The notes under the pieces: model-generated
What the model was told of the DNA's origin: nothing
Seen by the model: only the letters and a program-made list of their open reading frames with translations
Databases searched by the model: none
In this document: positions 48,074 to 56,883 of the stretch, one piece after another
How the letters are laid out: the number at the start of each line of letters is the position of its first letter
Numbering within the stretch: the stretch's first letter is position 1
Assembly: GCF_902506295.1 (NCBI RefSeq)
Contig: NZ_LR733312.1
Span: 1,688,095 to 1,752,094, forward strand
Length of the DNA: 64,000 nt
Origin: Luteimonas sp. 9C
Lineage (GTDB): Bacteria > Pseudomonadota > Gammaproteobacteria > Xanthomonadales > Xanthomonadaceae
Reading direction: 5' to 3'
Program-made: the position numbers and the translations under genes

Positions 48074-50182
48074 TCAGGCTGCGGCGTAGCGCGTCGCGCC
48101 ACCGATCCAGCGGCTGACGACGCGGTCCGCGATCTCCGGCGCACGCTCGAGCATGCCCGCTGCAATCCGATGAATGGCGGGCAGCAGATCGGCGTCGCGC
48201 ACTAGGTCCGCCAGTCTGAATTCGGCCAACCCGGTCTGGCGCGTGCCCAGCAGCTCACCCGGCCCACGCAAGGCGAGATCCTTTTCGGCGATGACGAAGC
48301 CGTCGCTGGTGGTGCGCATGGTGTCCAGACGCTCGCGCGCCAGCCGTGACAGCGGCGCCTGGTAGAGCAGTACGCAGCTCGATGCGGCTCTGCCGCGCCC
48401 GACGCGTCCGCGCAGTTGATGCAGCTGGGCAAGTCCCAGCCGCTCCGCGTTCTCGATCACCATCAGCGAGGCGTTGGGCACGTCGACCCCGACCTCGATG
48501 ACGGTGGTTGCAACCAGCAGGTCGATGTCGCCGCGCTTGAACGCGCGCATCGCCTCCTGTTTGGCCGCAGGCTTCAGGCGCCCGTGGACCAGTGCCACGC
48601 GCAGTGCCGGCAATGCGCTCGACAACGCGTCGAACGTCGTCTGCGCGGCCTGTGCGACGACCTCGTCCGAATCGTCGATCAGCGTGCAGACCCAATACGC
48701 TTGGCGCCCATCGGCGCAGGCGTGTCGGATCCGCTCGATCAGCGCAGGCCGTCGCTCGCTGCTGAGCACGACCGTCTGTACCGGCGTGCGTCCGGGGGGC
48801 AGCTCGTCGATCGCCGACACGTCCAGATCGGCGTAGGCCGACATCGCCAGCGTGCGGGGAATCGGCGTTGCGGTCATCACCAGTTGATGGGGCACGCAGT
48901 CGCCGCCCGCGCCCTTGTCGCGCAGCGCCAGTCGCTGGTGCACACCGAACCGGTGTTGCTCGTCCACGATCGCGAGCGCGAGGTCGTGAAACGCGACGCC
49001 CGCCTGCATCAATGCATGCGTCCCCACCACGAGCTGCGCGGCGCCCGACGCGATCTCCGCCAGCACCGTGGTGCGCGCCCGCCCGGTGACCTTGCCGGCC
49101 AGCCACGCCACCCGTACGCCGATGGGCTCGAACCATGCGCGCAGGTTCTGCGCATGCTGCTCGGCCAGCAGTTCGGTGGGCGCCATCAACGCCGCCTGGC
49201 GACCACCATCGATCGCGGCCGCAGCGGCGAGCGCGGCGACCACGGTCTTGCCACTGCCCACATCGCCCTGCACCAGCCGCAGCATCGGCTTGCGTCGCAC
49301 GAGATCGGCCAGCAGCTCACGATGCACCCGCGCCTGCGCGCCGGTCAGCGCGAACGGCAGCGACGCCTGCAGCGATGCGGCCACAGCGCCCGATCTGAGC
49401 GGCGGCGCGCGGTGCGCCTGCAGCGCGATCCGCTGCCGGCGCAGACTGAGGTGGTGGGCGAGCATCTCCTCCAACACCAGTCGCCGTTGCGCGGGATGAC
49501 GACCGGACGCCAGCATCGCGACGTCCGCATCGTGCGGCGGCCGATGGACATAGAGCAGCGCTTCGCGCAGGGTCGGCATGTCCAACGCCGCCAGATCCTC
49601 GCCCGCCAGCAGTTCGAGGGCCGCGTCGCCGGGCAGCCGGTCGAGGGCCTGTCCGACCAGCCGACGCAGCATCTGCGGACCGACGCCCTCGATCGCGGGA
49701 TACACCGGATCGAGACGATCGTCGAGCACGGTCATCGCGTCGTCGTCGAGCAAGCGGTAGCTCGGGTGCACGATCTCCAGACCCTGTTGCCCCGGACGCG
49801 GCGTCCCGAAGCAGCACAGGCGCGTGCCCACGGCGAACTGCGCGACCTGCGCCGCGCGGAAATGGAAGAAGCGCAGTACCAGCGTGCCGCCGGACTCGTC
49901 GCCGATCGCGACACGCAACATCGGCCGGCGCCGGAATCCTTTCTCGATCGCTTCGACCCGGCCCTCGACCTGTGCGGGCACGCCGCCGCGCAGATGGCGG
50001 ATCGGGGTGACGTGCGTCCGGTCTTCGTACTGACGTGGCAGATGCAGCCAGAGGTCGCCGATCGTCGCCAGACCGCGGGCCGTGAGCTTTTCGGCAACCT
50101 TGGGCCCGACCCCCGACAAGGCGGACACCGGCGCCTGGCCCGCGTCGGCAAGCGTCGGTGCGTGCGTGCCGGACCGGCTCAT
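48074..50182 (-). CDS. recG: ATP-dependent DNA helicase RecG
   Basis: This 702-residue branch-migration helicase remodels stalled forks and R-loops. An N-terminal wedge/OB domain (ALSGVGPKVAEKLTARGLAT, then IRHLRGGVPAQVEGRV) precedes the motor. Walker A is LVQGDVGSGKTVVAALA, motif II is IVDEQHRFGVHQR, motif III MTATPIPRTLAM, and motif VI QLRGRVGRG. The length is typical. It lies 16 nt downstream of ridA and is the last gene in its run. Confidence 0.96.
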   Translation of the reverse strand: MSRSGTHAPTLADAGQAPVSALSGVGPKVAEKLTARGLATIGDLWLHLPRQYEDRTHVTPIRHLRGGVPAQVEGRVEAIEKGFRRRPMLRVAIGDESGGTLVLRFFHFRAAQVAQFAVGTRLCCFGTPRPGQQGLEIVHPSYRLLDDDAMTVLDDRLDPVYPAIEGVGPQMLRRLVGQALDRLPGDAALELLAGEDLAALDMPTLREALLYVHRPPHDADVAMLASGRHPAQRRLVLEEMLAHHLSLRRQRIALQAHRAPPLRSGAVAASLQASLPFALTGAQARVHRELLADLVRRKPMLRLVQGDVGSGKTVVAALAAAAAIDGGRQAALMAPTELLAEQHAQNLRAWFEPIGVRVAWLAGKVTGRARTTVLAEIASGAAQLVVGTHALMQAGVAFHDLALAIVDEQHRFGVHQRLALRDKGAGGDCVPHQLVMTATPIPRTLAMSAYADLDVSAIDELPPGRTPVQTVVLSSERRPALIERIRHACADGRQAYWVCTLIDDSDEVVAQAAQTTFDALSSALPALRVALVHGRLKPAAKQEAMRAFKRGDIDLLVATTVIEVGVDVPNASLMVIENAERLGLAQLHQLRGRVGRGRAASSCVLLYQAPLSRLARERLDTMRTTSDGFVIAEKDLALRGPGELLGTRQTGLAEFRLADLVRDADLLPAIHRIAAGMLERAPEIADRVVSRWIGGATRYAAA

Positions 50183-50198
50183 GCGGGGCCGATGGGGC

Positions 50199-50582
50199 TC
50201 AGCCGAGCACCATCATCGCATCGACCTCGAAGCGCGCGCCCTTGGGCAGCGCCGGCACTTCGATGGTGGAACGTGCGGGATACGGCGCAGCGAAGTATTC
50301 GGCCATCACCGCATTGACCTGCGCGAACTCGCCCAGGTCGGTGACGTAGAGGCCGACGCGCACGATGTCGTCCAGGCTGCCGCCGGCCGCAACCGCCACG
50401 GCCTTGAGGTTGTCGAACGCGCGACGCGCCTGCGCGGTGATGTCGCCGGCGACGATCTCGCCGGTGGCCGGGTCGAGCGGAATCTGGCCCGAGCAATACA
50501 CGGTATTGCCGGCGCGGATGGCCTGGGAGTACGGGCCGATGGCGGCAGGCGCATCGGTCGTGGAAACGGGCGTGCGGGGCAT
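50199..50582 (-). CDS. ridA: RidA family enamine/imine deaminase
   Basis: This 127-residue protein hydrolyses reactive 2-aminoacrylate and related enamines released by PLP enzymes. The signatures GPYSQAIRAGNTVYCSGQIP and PARSTIEVPALPKGARFEVD include the conserved Arg that binds the carboxylate. It sits between spoT and recG, as commonly in gammaproteobacteria. It starts 63 nt after the spoT stop. Confidence 0.95.
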   Translation of the reverse strand: MPRTPVSTTDAPAAIGPYSQAIRAGNTVYCSGQIPLDPATGEIVAGDITAQARRAFDNLKAVAVAAGGSLDDIVRVGLYVTDLGEFAQVNAVMAEYFAAPYPARSTIEVPALPKGARFEVDAMMVLG

Positions 50583-50645
50583 CGCGGAACTCCGGCAACG
50601 GGAAAGCCCGCATTCTACCGGGAGCGCACGTGGCCGCGATTCGGA

Positions 50646-52820
50646 TTACATCCGCTGCACGCCGTGCACCACCGGCAGGCGCCGTGTCCGGCGAATCACC
50701 TCGGCCAGATGCTTGCGGCCCTTGACCTCGATCGAGAAGCGGATCGCGGCGATGGTGCTGTCGCGCTCGAGGTATTCCACGCCGTCGATGTTCGAGTGCA
50801 CGCGCGCGATCGCCGCCGCCACCTGGGCCAGCACGCCCGGATGGTTCTCCACCTCGATGCGCAGCGCGACGTTGTAGTCGCCGACGACCTCGCGGTCCCA
50901 GTCGATCGCGACCCAGCGCTCGGGCGACTTGCGGAACTCGGCGACGTTCGGGCAATCCACGCGGTGCACGACGATGCCACGGCCGGTGGTGTGGTAGCCC
51001 ATGATGTCGTCGCCGGGGATCGGCATGCAGCAGTTGGCGAACGTGATGACGCCGCGCTCGTCCCCGCGGATGCGGATCGTCTCGCCGGCGCGCGCGATCT
51101 GTTCCGTCGGCACGCCGCCGTCGTGCTGCGCGAGCGCGAGCGCCACCTGCGCCGGCATCCAGTTGCCCAGCGCGATGTCGGCCATGAGTTCTTCGAGCCG
51201 GGGATACTTCGCTTCGACCAGATACGCGTCGAGACGCTCCTGCGGCAACCGGTCGAGCGAGGTGCCCAGCAGTTCCAGCGCGCGGTCGAGCATGCGATGA
51301 CCGAGCTGCACCGCATCTTCGTGCTGCAGATGCTTGAGCTGGGCGCGGATGGCGGTGCGCGCCTTGCCGGTGACCACGAACTCCAGCCACTGCGGACGCG
51401 GCATCGACGACTTGGCGATGACGATTTCCACGCGCTGGCCGCTGGCGAGCACCGTGCGCAGCGGCACCAATTTTCCGTCGACACGCGCGGCGACGGCGCG
51501 GTTGCCGATGTCGGTATGCACGGCGTAGGCGAAATCCAACGCAGTCGAATTGCGCGGCAGCGACATGATGTCGCCCTTGGGCGTGAACAGATAGACCTCG
51601 TCCGGGAACAGATCCACCTTGACGTTCTCGAGGAACTCCAGCGACGAACCGGTGGCCCGCTGGGATTCGAGCAGTCCGGCGATCCACGTGTGCGCCCGCG
51701 ACTGCGCGCTGTTCGGACCGTCGCCGCCGTGCTTGTAGGCCCAGTGCGCGGCAATGCCGCGTTCGGCGATGAGCTCCATTTCCTCGGTGCGGATCTGCAC
51801 TTCGATCGGCGCGCCATAGGGACCGAACAGCACCGTGTGCAGCGACTGGTAGCCGTTGGCCTTGGGAATGGCGATGAAATCGCGGAAGCGCCCGTCGAGC
51901 GGCTTGAACACCGAATGCGCGATGCCCAGCGCGTGGTAGCAGTCGGCGGCATTGCCGACGATGATCCGGTAGCCGAACACGTCCATGACCTGGGTGAAGG
52001 TTTTGCCCTCGCCCTGCATCTTGTTGTAGATGCTCCAGGGGGATTTGACCCGCCCCACGAGCCGGTACTGCAGACCCGCGCTGGCGAGCCGCTGCGCCAG
52101 CTGCGCTTCGATGCTCGCCAGCGCCTCGCGCCGCACCAGCGGCTGGTTGCGGATGCGCTTTTCCAGGATCGTGTGCCGCATCGGATGCAGCGCATGGAAC
52201 CCGAGATCCTGCAGTTCGGCCTTGATCTTGTTCATGCCCAGGCGCTGGGCGATGGGCGCGTAGATGTCGAGCGTTTCGCGCGCGATGCGCTCGCGCGACG
52301 GACCCGGCTGCGCGCCGAGCGTGCGCATGTTGTGCAGGCGGTCGGCGAGCTTGATCAGGATCACGCGCAGGTCGCGCGCCATCGCCAGCATCATCTTGCG
52401 GAAGCTCTCCGCGTCCGCTTCCTGGCGACTGCCGAAATTGAGCTTGTCGAGCTTGGTGACGCCTTCGACCAGTTCGGCGACGGTCTCGCCGAAGGCCGAC
52501 GCCAGCGCCTCGCGCGTCAGCGGCGTGTCTTCGATGGTGTCGTGCAGGATCGCCGCGACCAGCGTTTCGATGTCGACCTTCTGTTCGGCCAGCACCACCG
52601 CCACCGCGACCGGATGGGTGATGTAGGGCTCGCCGGACTTGCGCATCTGGCCCGAGTGCGCGGCCGCGCCGACCGACCACGCCCGCCGCAACTGCACGCG
52701 CTGCTCGTCGGGCAGGTACTGCGCCGCCCGCTCGAGCACCCGCATGTACTCGGGCACCGCATCGTCCGCGGGGACGTCGGGCGGTGCGAACGCGGTGTCG
52801 GCGGGGACGGCGGCTGTCAT
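50646..52820 (-). CDS. spoT: Bifunctional (p)ppGpp synthetase/hydrolase SpoT
   Basis: This 724-residue enzyme both degrades and makes (p)ppGpp. The hydrolase HD domain is intact (YITHPVAVAVVLAEQKVDIE, then AAILHDTIEDT), in contrast to RelA in this window. The synthetase region has VKSPWSIYNKMQGEGKTFTQ, VFGYRIIVGNAADCYHALGI and KANGYQSLHTVLFGPYGAPI. A TGS domain (VDLFPDEVYLFTPKGDIMSL), a Cys/His motif (TFANCCMPIPGDDIMGY) and a C-terminal ACT domain follow. It lies downstream of gmk and rpoZ, the standard arrangement. Confidence 0.96.
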   Translation of the reverse strand: MTAAVPADTAFAPPDVPADDAVPEYMRVLERAAQYLPDEQRVQLRRAWSVGAAAHSGQMRKSGEPYITHPVAVAVVLAEQKVDIETLVAAILHDTIEDTPLTREALASAFGETVAELVEGVTKLDKLNFGSRQEADAESFRKMMLAMARDLRVILIKLADRLHNMRTLGAQPGPSRERIARETLDIYAPIAQRLGMNKIKAELQDLGFHALHPMRHTILEKRIRNQPLVRREALASIEAQLAQRLASAGLQYRLVGRVKSPWSIYNKMQGEGKTFTQVMDVFGYRIIVGNAADCYHALGIAHSVFKPLDGRFRDFIAIPKANGYQSLHTVLFGPYGAPIEVQIRTEEMELIAERGIAAHWAYKHGGDGPNSAQSRAHTWIAGLLESQRATGSSLEFLENVKVDLFPDEVYLFTPKGDIMSLPRNSTALDFAYAVHTDIGNRAVAARVDGKLVPLRTVLASGQRVEIVIAKSSMPRPQWLEFVVTGKARTAIRAQLKHLQHEDAVQLGHRMLDRALELLGTSLDRLPQERLDAYLVEAKYPRLEELMADIALGNWMPAQVALALAQHDGGVPTEQIARAGETIRIRGDERGVITFANCCMPIPGDDIMGYHTTGRGIVVHRVDCPNVAEFRKSPERWVAIDWDREVVGDYNVALRIEVENHPGVLAQVAAAIARVHSNIDGVEYLERDSTIAAIRFSIEVKGRKHLAEVIRRTRRLPVVHGVQRM

Positions 52821-52901
52821 CCACGAAGCCTACGGGCACGCTGGGGGTTTTGGAACCACATCGACGCCCGGCCGCGCGCCGGTCCCGCACCCCGAAACGC
52901 A

Positions 52902-52925
52902 ACGACCCCGCCGGAGCGGGGTCGT
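52902..52925 (-). terminator. Strong hairpin between rpoZ and spoT
   Basis: A perfect 10-bp stem ACGACCCCGC/GCGGGGTCGT (52902-52911 and 52916-52925) with a 4-nt loop lies 45 nt after the rpoZ stop and 81 nt before the spoT start. On the minus strand it is followed by TGCGTTTCGG, not a full T-tract. It may partly terminate or attenuate transcription into spoT, or protect the gmk-rpoZ mRNA 3' end. Confidence 0.6.
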
Positions 52926-52970
52926 CGGTGACGCTGTCGAGCGCCGCGCGTCAGCGGCGCGGCAGGCGGA

Positions 52971-53273
52971 TCAGAGATCGTCGCCCTTGCCCATGTCCTC
53001 GTCGGCCACGACTTCGGCGGCGGCCCACTCCAGCGCCTCGCGTTCCTTGCGCTCGCGCTCGGACTTGTCGACGGCTTCGATGAAGGGCTGATCGATGCGG
53101 CGCGCGGCGATCTCGCGCAGCGCCAGCACGGTCGGCTTGTCGTCGTTCTCGCTGTTGTCGAGCTGGGATTCGACGCCATTGGCGAGCTGGCGGGCGCGAC
53201 GTGCGGCCAGCATGACCAGCTCGAAGCGGTTGTCGACGACTTCCAGGCAATCTTCTACGGTGATGCGGGCCAT
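52971..53273 (-). CDS. rpoZ: RNA polymerase omega subunit
   Basis: This 100-residue subunit promotes assembly of RNA polymerase and forms part of a ppGpp-binding site. The N terminus [20 protein letters not shown] and the helix [11 protein letters not shown] are diagnostic. The ATG at 53273 is chosen over an upstream in-frame start because it gives the universal omega N terminus. It lies between gmk and spoT. Confidence 0.96.
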   Translation of the reverse strand: MARITVEDCLEVVDNRFELVMLAARRARQLANGVESQLDNSENDDKPTVLALREIAARRIDQPFIEAVDKSERERKEREALEWAAAEVVADEDMGKGDDL

Positions 53274-53385
53274 ACGGGCTCCCGGCGACCGGATGGGCCG
53301 CGCGAATTGACGAAAAAGGGTCGCGCATCGTAGCGCCGGCCCCATGCCGGCGCAAGCGCCGGCTATACGAATCAATCAGTTAGGT

Positions 53386-54063
53386 CTATTTCAACGCCAT
53401 CGGCGCCGCTTCTTCGCGCAGCAGACGCGCGATCAGCGCGGCATGGCGCTCGGCCTGGCGCTCGCGACGCAACCGGCTGGCGCGGAAGATCGCGCACATC
53501 TCGGCCACGGCGGTGTCGAAATCCTCGTTGACCACGACGTAATCGAACTCGTCGTAGTGCGACATCTCCTCCTGGGCGGCGGCGAGGCGCTGCGTCATCA
53601 CCGCTTCGCTGTCCTGCCCGCGCTTGCGCATGCGCTGGTCCAGCGCTTCGCGCGAGGGCGGCAGGATGAAGACGCTCACGGCCTCGGGCACCTTGTCGCG
53701 CACCTGGCGCGCGCCCTGCCAGTCGATCTCCAGCAGCACGTCCTTGCCGGCGGCGAGCTGCGGTTCCACCGACTGCCGCGCGGTGCCCTTCCAGTCGCCG
53801 TGCACCTGCGCGTACTCGAAGAAATCGCCGGCCTCGATCATCTGCTGGAACGCATCCTTGCCGACAAAATGGTAGTGCTCGGCATGGCGCTCGCCCGGCC
53901 GCGCCAGGCGCGACGTGAACGAGATCGACAGGGCGATGTCCGGATCCTTCGCCAGGCACGCGTTGACGATGCTGGATTTTCCGGCGCCCGAGGGCGCGGC
54001 GACGATGAACAGCGTGCCGCGCATCGGCGGCGTATCCGCGGCAGGATGGGATTCGGGGGTCAC
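53386..54063 (-). CDS. gmk: Guanylate kinase
   Basis: This 225-residue enzyme phosphorylates GMP to GDP. The P-loop is VAAPSGAGKSSIVNACL; the GMP-binding region includes SFTSRLARPGERHAEHYHF and FFEYAQVHGDWKGT, and VLLEIDWQGARQV follows. The GTG at 54063 has GGAG at good spacing and adds 13 residues; the ATG at 54024 (MRGTLFIVAAP) gives the shorter common N terminus. It heads the gmk-rpoZ-spoT run, feeding guanine nucleotides used in (p)ppGpp synthesis. Confidence 0.95.
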   Translation of the reverse strand: MTPESHPAADTPPMRGTLFIVAAPSGAGKSSIVNACLAKDPDIALSISFTSRLARPGERHAEHYHFVGKDAFQQMIEAGDFFEYAQVHGDWKGTARQSVEPQLAAGKDVLLEIDWQGARQVRDKVPEAVSVFILPPSREALDQRMRKRGQDSEAVMTQRLAAAQEEMSHYDEFDYVVVNEDFDTAVAEMCAIFRASRLRRERQAERHAALIARLLREEAAPMALK

Positions 54064-54144
54064 GCCCGTCTCCAGCGCTCGAAAGGCCGCGCATCGTACC
54101 GCTTTACGCGGGCCCGCGCCGGAGGCGGGCCGGCCCGCGCAGGA

Positions 54145-55005
54145 TCACTCGATGTTCTGCACCTGCTCGCGGATCTGGTCGATCAGCACCTTGAGTTCGA
54201 TCGCCGCCTGCGAGCTGCGCCGGTCGACCGATTTGGAGCCCAGCGTGTTGGCCTCGCGGTTGAACTCCTGCAGCAGGAAATCCAGGCGCCGGCCCTGCGG
54301 CTCGCGCTGGCCCAGCACGCGGCGGATTTCGACGACGTGGCTGTCGAGACGATCGAGCTCCTCGTCCACGTCGAGTTTCTGCAGCCACATGACCAGTTCC
54401 TGCTCCATGCGGCCCGGCTCGACCGGGTGCGGCAGATCGTCGAGCCGCGCCTGCAGCTTGGCGCGCTGGGCTTCGCCGATCTGCGGCATCAGTACGCGGA
54501 TCTCGGCCGCGATCGCGGCGATGCCGTCGACGCGCTCCAGAATGGCCGCGACCAGCTTGCCGCCTTCGCGCTCGCGGGCGGCGACGAAATCGTCGAGCAC
54601 CGTGTCGAGCAGGGCCAGCACTTCGACCTGCAGCGCGGCGGGGTCGACGCCGCGCGATTGCAGCACGCCGGGGAACTGCAGCAGTTCGGTCAGGCTGGCG
54701 CGCAGCTCGGGGAATCCGCCGCGCAGGTCCTGGGCCAGGCCCTGCAACTGGGACAGCAGCGCCTGGTTGAGCTGCAGCTCGCCGCCGCCCTCGGCGCTGC
54801 GCAGGCGCAGGCCCAGATCGACCTTGCCGCGCGACACCTTCGTCGCGATGCGTTCGCGCAGTGCAGGCTCGGCCGCGCGCATTTCTTCGGGCATCCGCGT
54901 GCCGAGCTCGAGGAAGCGGTGGTTCACCGCACGCAGTTCGCAGGCCAGGGTGCCCCACTCGGTGCTGCGCTCGCCGGAGGCGAAGGCGGTCATGCTGCGG
55001 ATCAT
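54145..55005 (-). CDS. yicC: YicC-family endoribonuclease
   Basis: This 286-residue protein begins MIRSMTAFASGE, the signature start of YicC, and has the N-terminal (ELRAVNHRFLELGTRMPEEM) and C-terminal DUF1732 (RRLDFLLQEFNREANTLGSK) regions. YicC proteins are ribonucleases implicated in small-RNA turnover. The ATG at 55005 is preferred over an upstream start because it yields the conserved N terminus. It is divergent from rph and 81 nt upstream of gmk, possibly in the same transcript. Confidence 0.94.
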   Translation of the reverse strand: MIRSMTAFASGERSTEWGTLACELRAVNHRFLELGTRMPEEMRAAEPALRERIATKVSRGKVDLGLRLRSAEGGGELQLNQALLSQLQGLAQDLRGGFPELRASLTELLQFPGVLQSRGVDPAALQVEVLALLDTVLDDFVAAREREGGKLVAAILERVDGIAAIAAEIRVLMPQIGEAQRAKLQARLDDLPHPVEPGRMEQELVMWLQKLDVDEELDRLDSHVVEIRRVLGQREPQGRRLDFLLQEFNREANTLGSKSVDRRSSQAAIELKVLIDQIREQVQNIE

Positions 55006-55111
55006 CGGCACGTTCACTGCGGAAAACGGCGGACGAGTATGCCACCGCACGCCGGGGCGGTTCCGGTGCCACTGCTAGAATCCATGCCCGCTTTCCCCCT
55101 GCAGGCTCCCC

Positions 55112-55840
55112 ATGTCCGACTTCAACCGTCCCAGCGGCCGCGCTGCCGACCAGCTGCGCGCCGTGCGCTTCGAGCGCGGCTTCACGCGCCATGCCGAGGG
55201 CTCGGTGCTGGTCAGCTTCGGCGACACCCGCGTGCTGTGCACGGCCAGCGTGGAGAACCGCGTGCCGGGCTTCCTGCGCGGCAAGGGCGAGGGCTGGGTC
55301 ACGGCCGAGTACGGCATGCTGCCGCGCGCCACCAACACCCGGAATGATCGCGAAGCCTCGCGTGGCAAGCAGGGTGGCCGCACGCTGGAGATCCAGCGCC
55401 TGATCGGCCGCAGCCTGCGCGCCTGCGTGGACCGCAAGGCGCTCGGCGAGCGCACGATCACGCTGGACTGCGACGTACTGCAGGCCGACGGCGGCACGCG
55501 GACCGCCGCGATCACCGGCGCCTATGTCGCCCTGGTCGATGCCATCGGCGTGCTGCGCGCGAAGCGCGAGATCACCCGCGACCCGGTGCACGGCGCGATC
55601 GCGGCGATCTCGGTCGGCATCTATCGCGGCGTGCCCGTGCTGGACCTCGACTACGCCGAGGACAGCGACTGCGACACCGACATGAATGTGGTGATGAACG
55701 ACGGCGGCGGCTTCATCGAAGTCCAGGGCACCGCGGAAGGCCATGCGTTCCGTCGCGCCGAGATGGACGCGATGATGCAGCTGGCCGAAACCGGCGTCGC
55801 CCAGCTGGTCGCCCTGCAGCGCGAGGCGCTTGCGGGATGA
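55112..55840 (+). CDS. rph: Ribonuclease PH
   Basis: This 242-residue phosphorolytic 3'-to-5' exoribonuclease trims tRNA 3' ends. Signatures are [40 protein letters not shown] and [20 protein letters not shown]. It is full length, so not the inactive E. coli K-12 form. It is divergent from yicC and overlaps the VOC gene by 4 nt (ATGA). Confidence 0.97.
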   Translation: MSDFNRPSGRAADQLRAVRFERGFTRHAEGSVLVSFGDTRVLCTASVENRVPGFLRGKGEGWVTAEYGMLPRATNTRNDREASRGKQGGRTLEIQRLIGRSLRACVDRKALGERTITLDCDVLQADGGTRTAAITGAYVALVDAIGVLRAKREITRDPVHGAIAAISVGIYRGVPVLDLDYAEDSDCDTDMNVVMNDGGGFIEVQGTAEGHAFRRAEMDAMMQLAETGVAQLVALQREALAG

Positions 55841-56229
55841 AGCGGCGTATCGCGCTGACCACGTTGCTCGTCGCCGACTACGACGCGGCGATCGACTGGT
55901 ACACGCGCGCCTTGGGGTTCCGGGTGTTCGAGGATCGTCCGCTCGGCGACGGCAAGCGCTGGGTCCGGATCGGCCCCGGCACTGCGGACGAGGCGTCGCT
56001 GCTGCTGGCCCAGCCAGCCGACGATGCCCAGCGCGCGCGTATCGGCGACCAGACCGGCGGCCGCGTCGATCACTTTCTTTACACCGACGATTTCAAGCGC
56101 GACCACGCGGCGATGACGGCCGCCGGCGTCACATTCCTCGAAGCGCCGCGCGTCGAGCCCTACGGCACCGTCGCGGTCTTCGTCGATCTGTATGGCACGA
56201 AATGGGACCTGTTGGAGCCTGCCGCATGA
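55837..56229 (+). CDS. VOC-family (glyoxalase/bleomycin-resistance-like) protein
   Basis: This 130-residue protein has two beta-alpha-beta-beta-beta modules. The first starts [20 protein letters not shown], and the second ends [20 protein letters not shown] with the usual GT-WDL ending. Family members bind metals or small molecules; substrate unknown. It is inserted between rph and rdgB with 4-nt overlaps on both sides, so it is translationally coupled to housekeeping RNA and nucleotide-pool genes. Its own role may nevertheless be unrelated. Confidence 0.9.
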   Translation: MKRRIALTTLLVADYDAAIDWYTRALGFRVFEDRPLGDGKRWVRIGPGTADEASLLLAQPADDAQRARIGDQTGGRVDHFLYTDDFKRDHAAMTAAGVTFLEAPRVEPYGTVAVFVDLYGTKWDLLEPAA

Positions 56230-56831
56230 AGACGCTCGTCCTGGCCAGCGGCAACGCCGGCAAGCTCGTCGAACTGCGCGCCATGCTGGCCGATCTGCCG
56301 CTGACGATCGTGCCGCAGCGCGAGCTGGGCGTGGACGACGTGCCCGAGACCGGCACCACGTTCGTCGAGAACGCGCTGATCAAGGCACGGCACGCCTCAC
56401 AGGTCACCGGCCTGCCGGCGCTGGCCGATGACTCCGGCCTGATCGTCGATGCACTGGGCGGCGCGCCCGGGCTCTACAGCGCGCGCTACGCCGGCACCCC
56501 GACCGACGATGCCGCCAACAACGCCAAGTTGCTGCGGGCACTGGACGGCCTGCCCGAGGCGCAACGCGGTGCACGCTTCTATGCGGTGATCGTGCTGCTG
56601 CGCCATGCCGACGATCCGCAGCCGCTGATCGCCGAAGGCAGCTGGGAAGGCCGCATTCTGGATGCGCCACGCGGCCACCACGGCTTCGGCTACAACCCGG
56701 TCTTCCTGGATCCGGGGCATGGCCTGACGGCCGCCGAACTGGCGCCCGAACGGAAGAACCGCATCAGCCACCGCGCACGGGCGCTGCAGGCGCTGCGCGA
56801 CCGGCTGACGCTGTCCGGCCCGGTTGCCTGA
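56226..56831 (+). CDS. rdgB: Inosine/xanthosine triphosphate pyrophosphatase (RdgB/HAM1)
   Basis: This 201-residue enzyme removes dITP, XTP and ITP from nucleotide pools. Motifs: the N-terminal VLASGNAGKLVELRAML, central FVENALIKARHAS, ADDSGLIVDALGGAPGLYSA, and GRILDAPRGHHGFGYNPVFL. The ATG at 56226 overlaps the VOC stop by 4 nt. hemW follows after 52 nt. Confidence 0.96.
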   Translation: MKTLVLASGNAGKLVELRAMLADLPLTIVPQRELGVDDVPETGTTFVENALIKARHASQVTGLPALADDSGLIVDALGGAPGLYSARYAGTPTDDAANNAKLLRALDGLPEAQRGARFYAVIVLLRHADDPQPLIAEGSWEGRILDAPRGHHGFGYNPVFLDPGHGLTAAELAPERKNRISHRARALQALRDRLTLSGPVA

Positions 56832-56883
56832 GCCATCGCCGCGCGCACGTGCGCACGCTGCCCGCTACCCTGACCTTCTGTCG

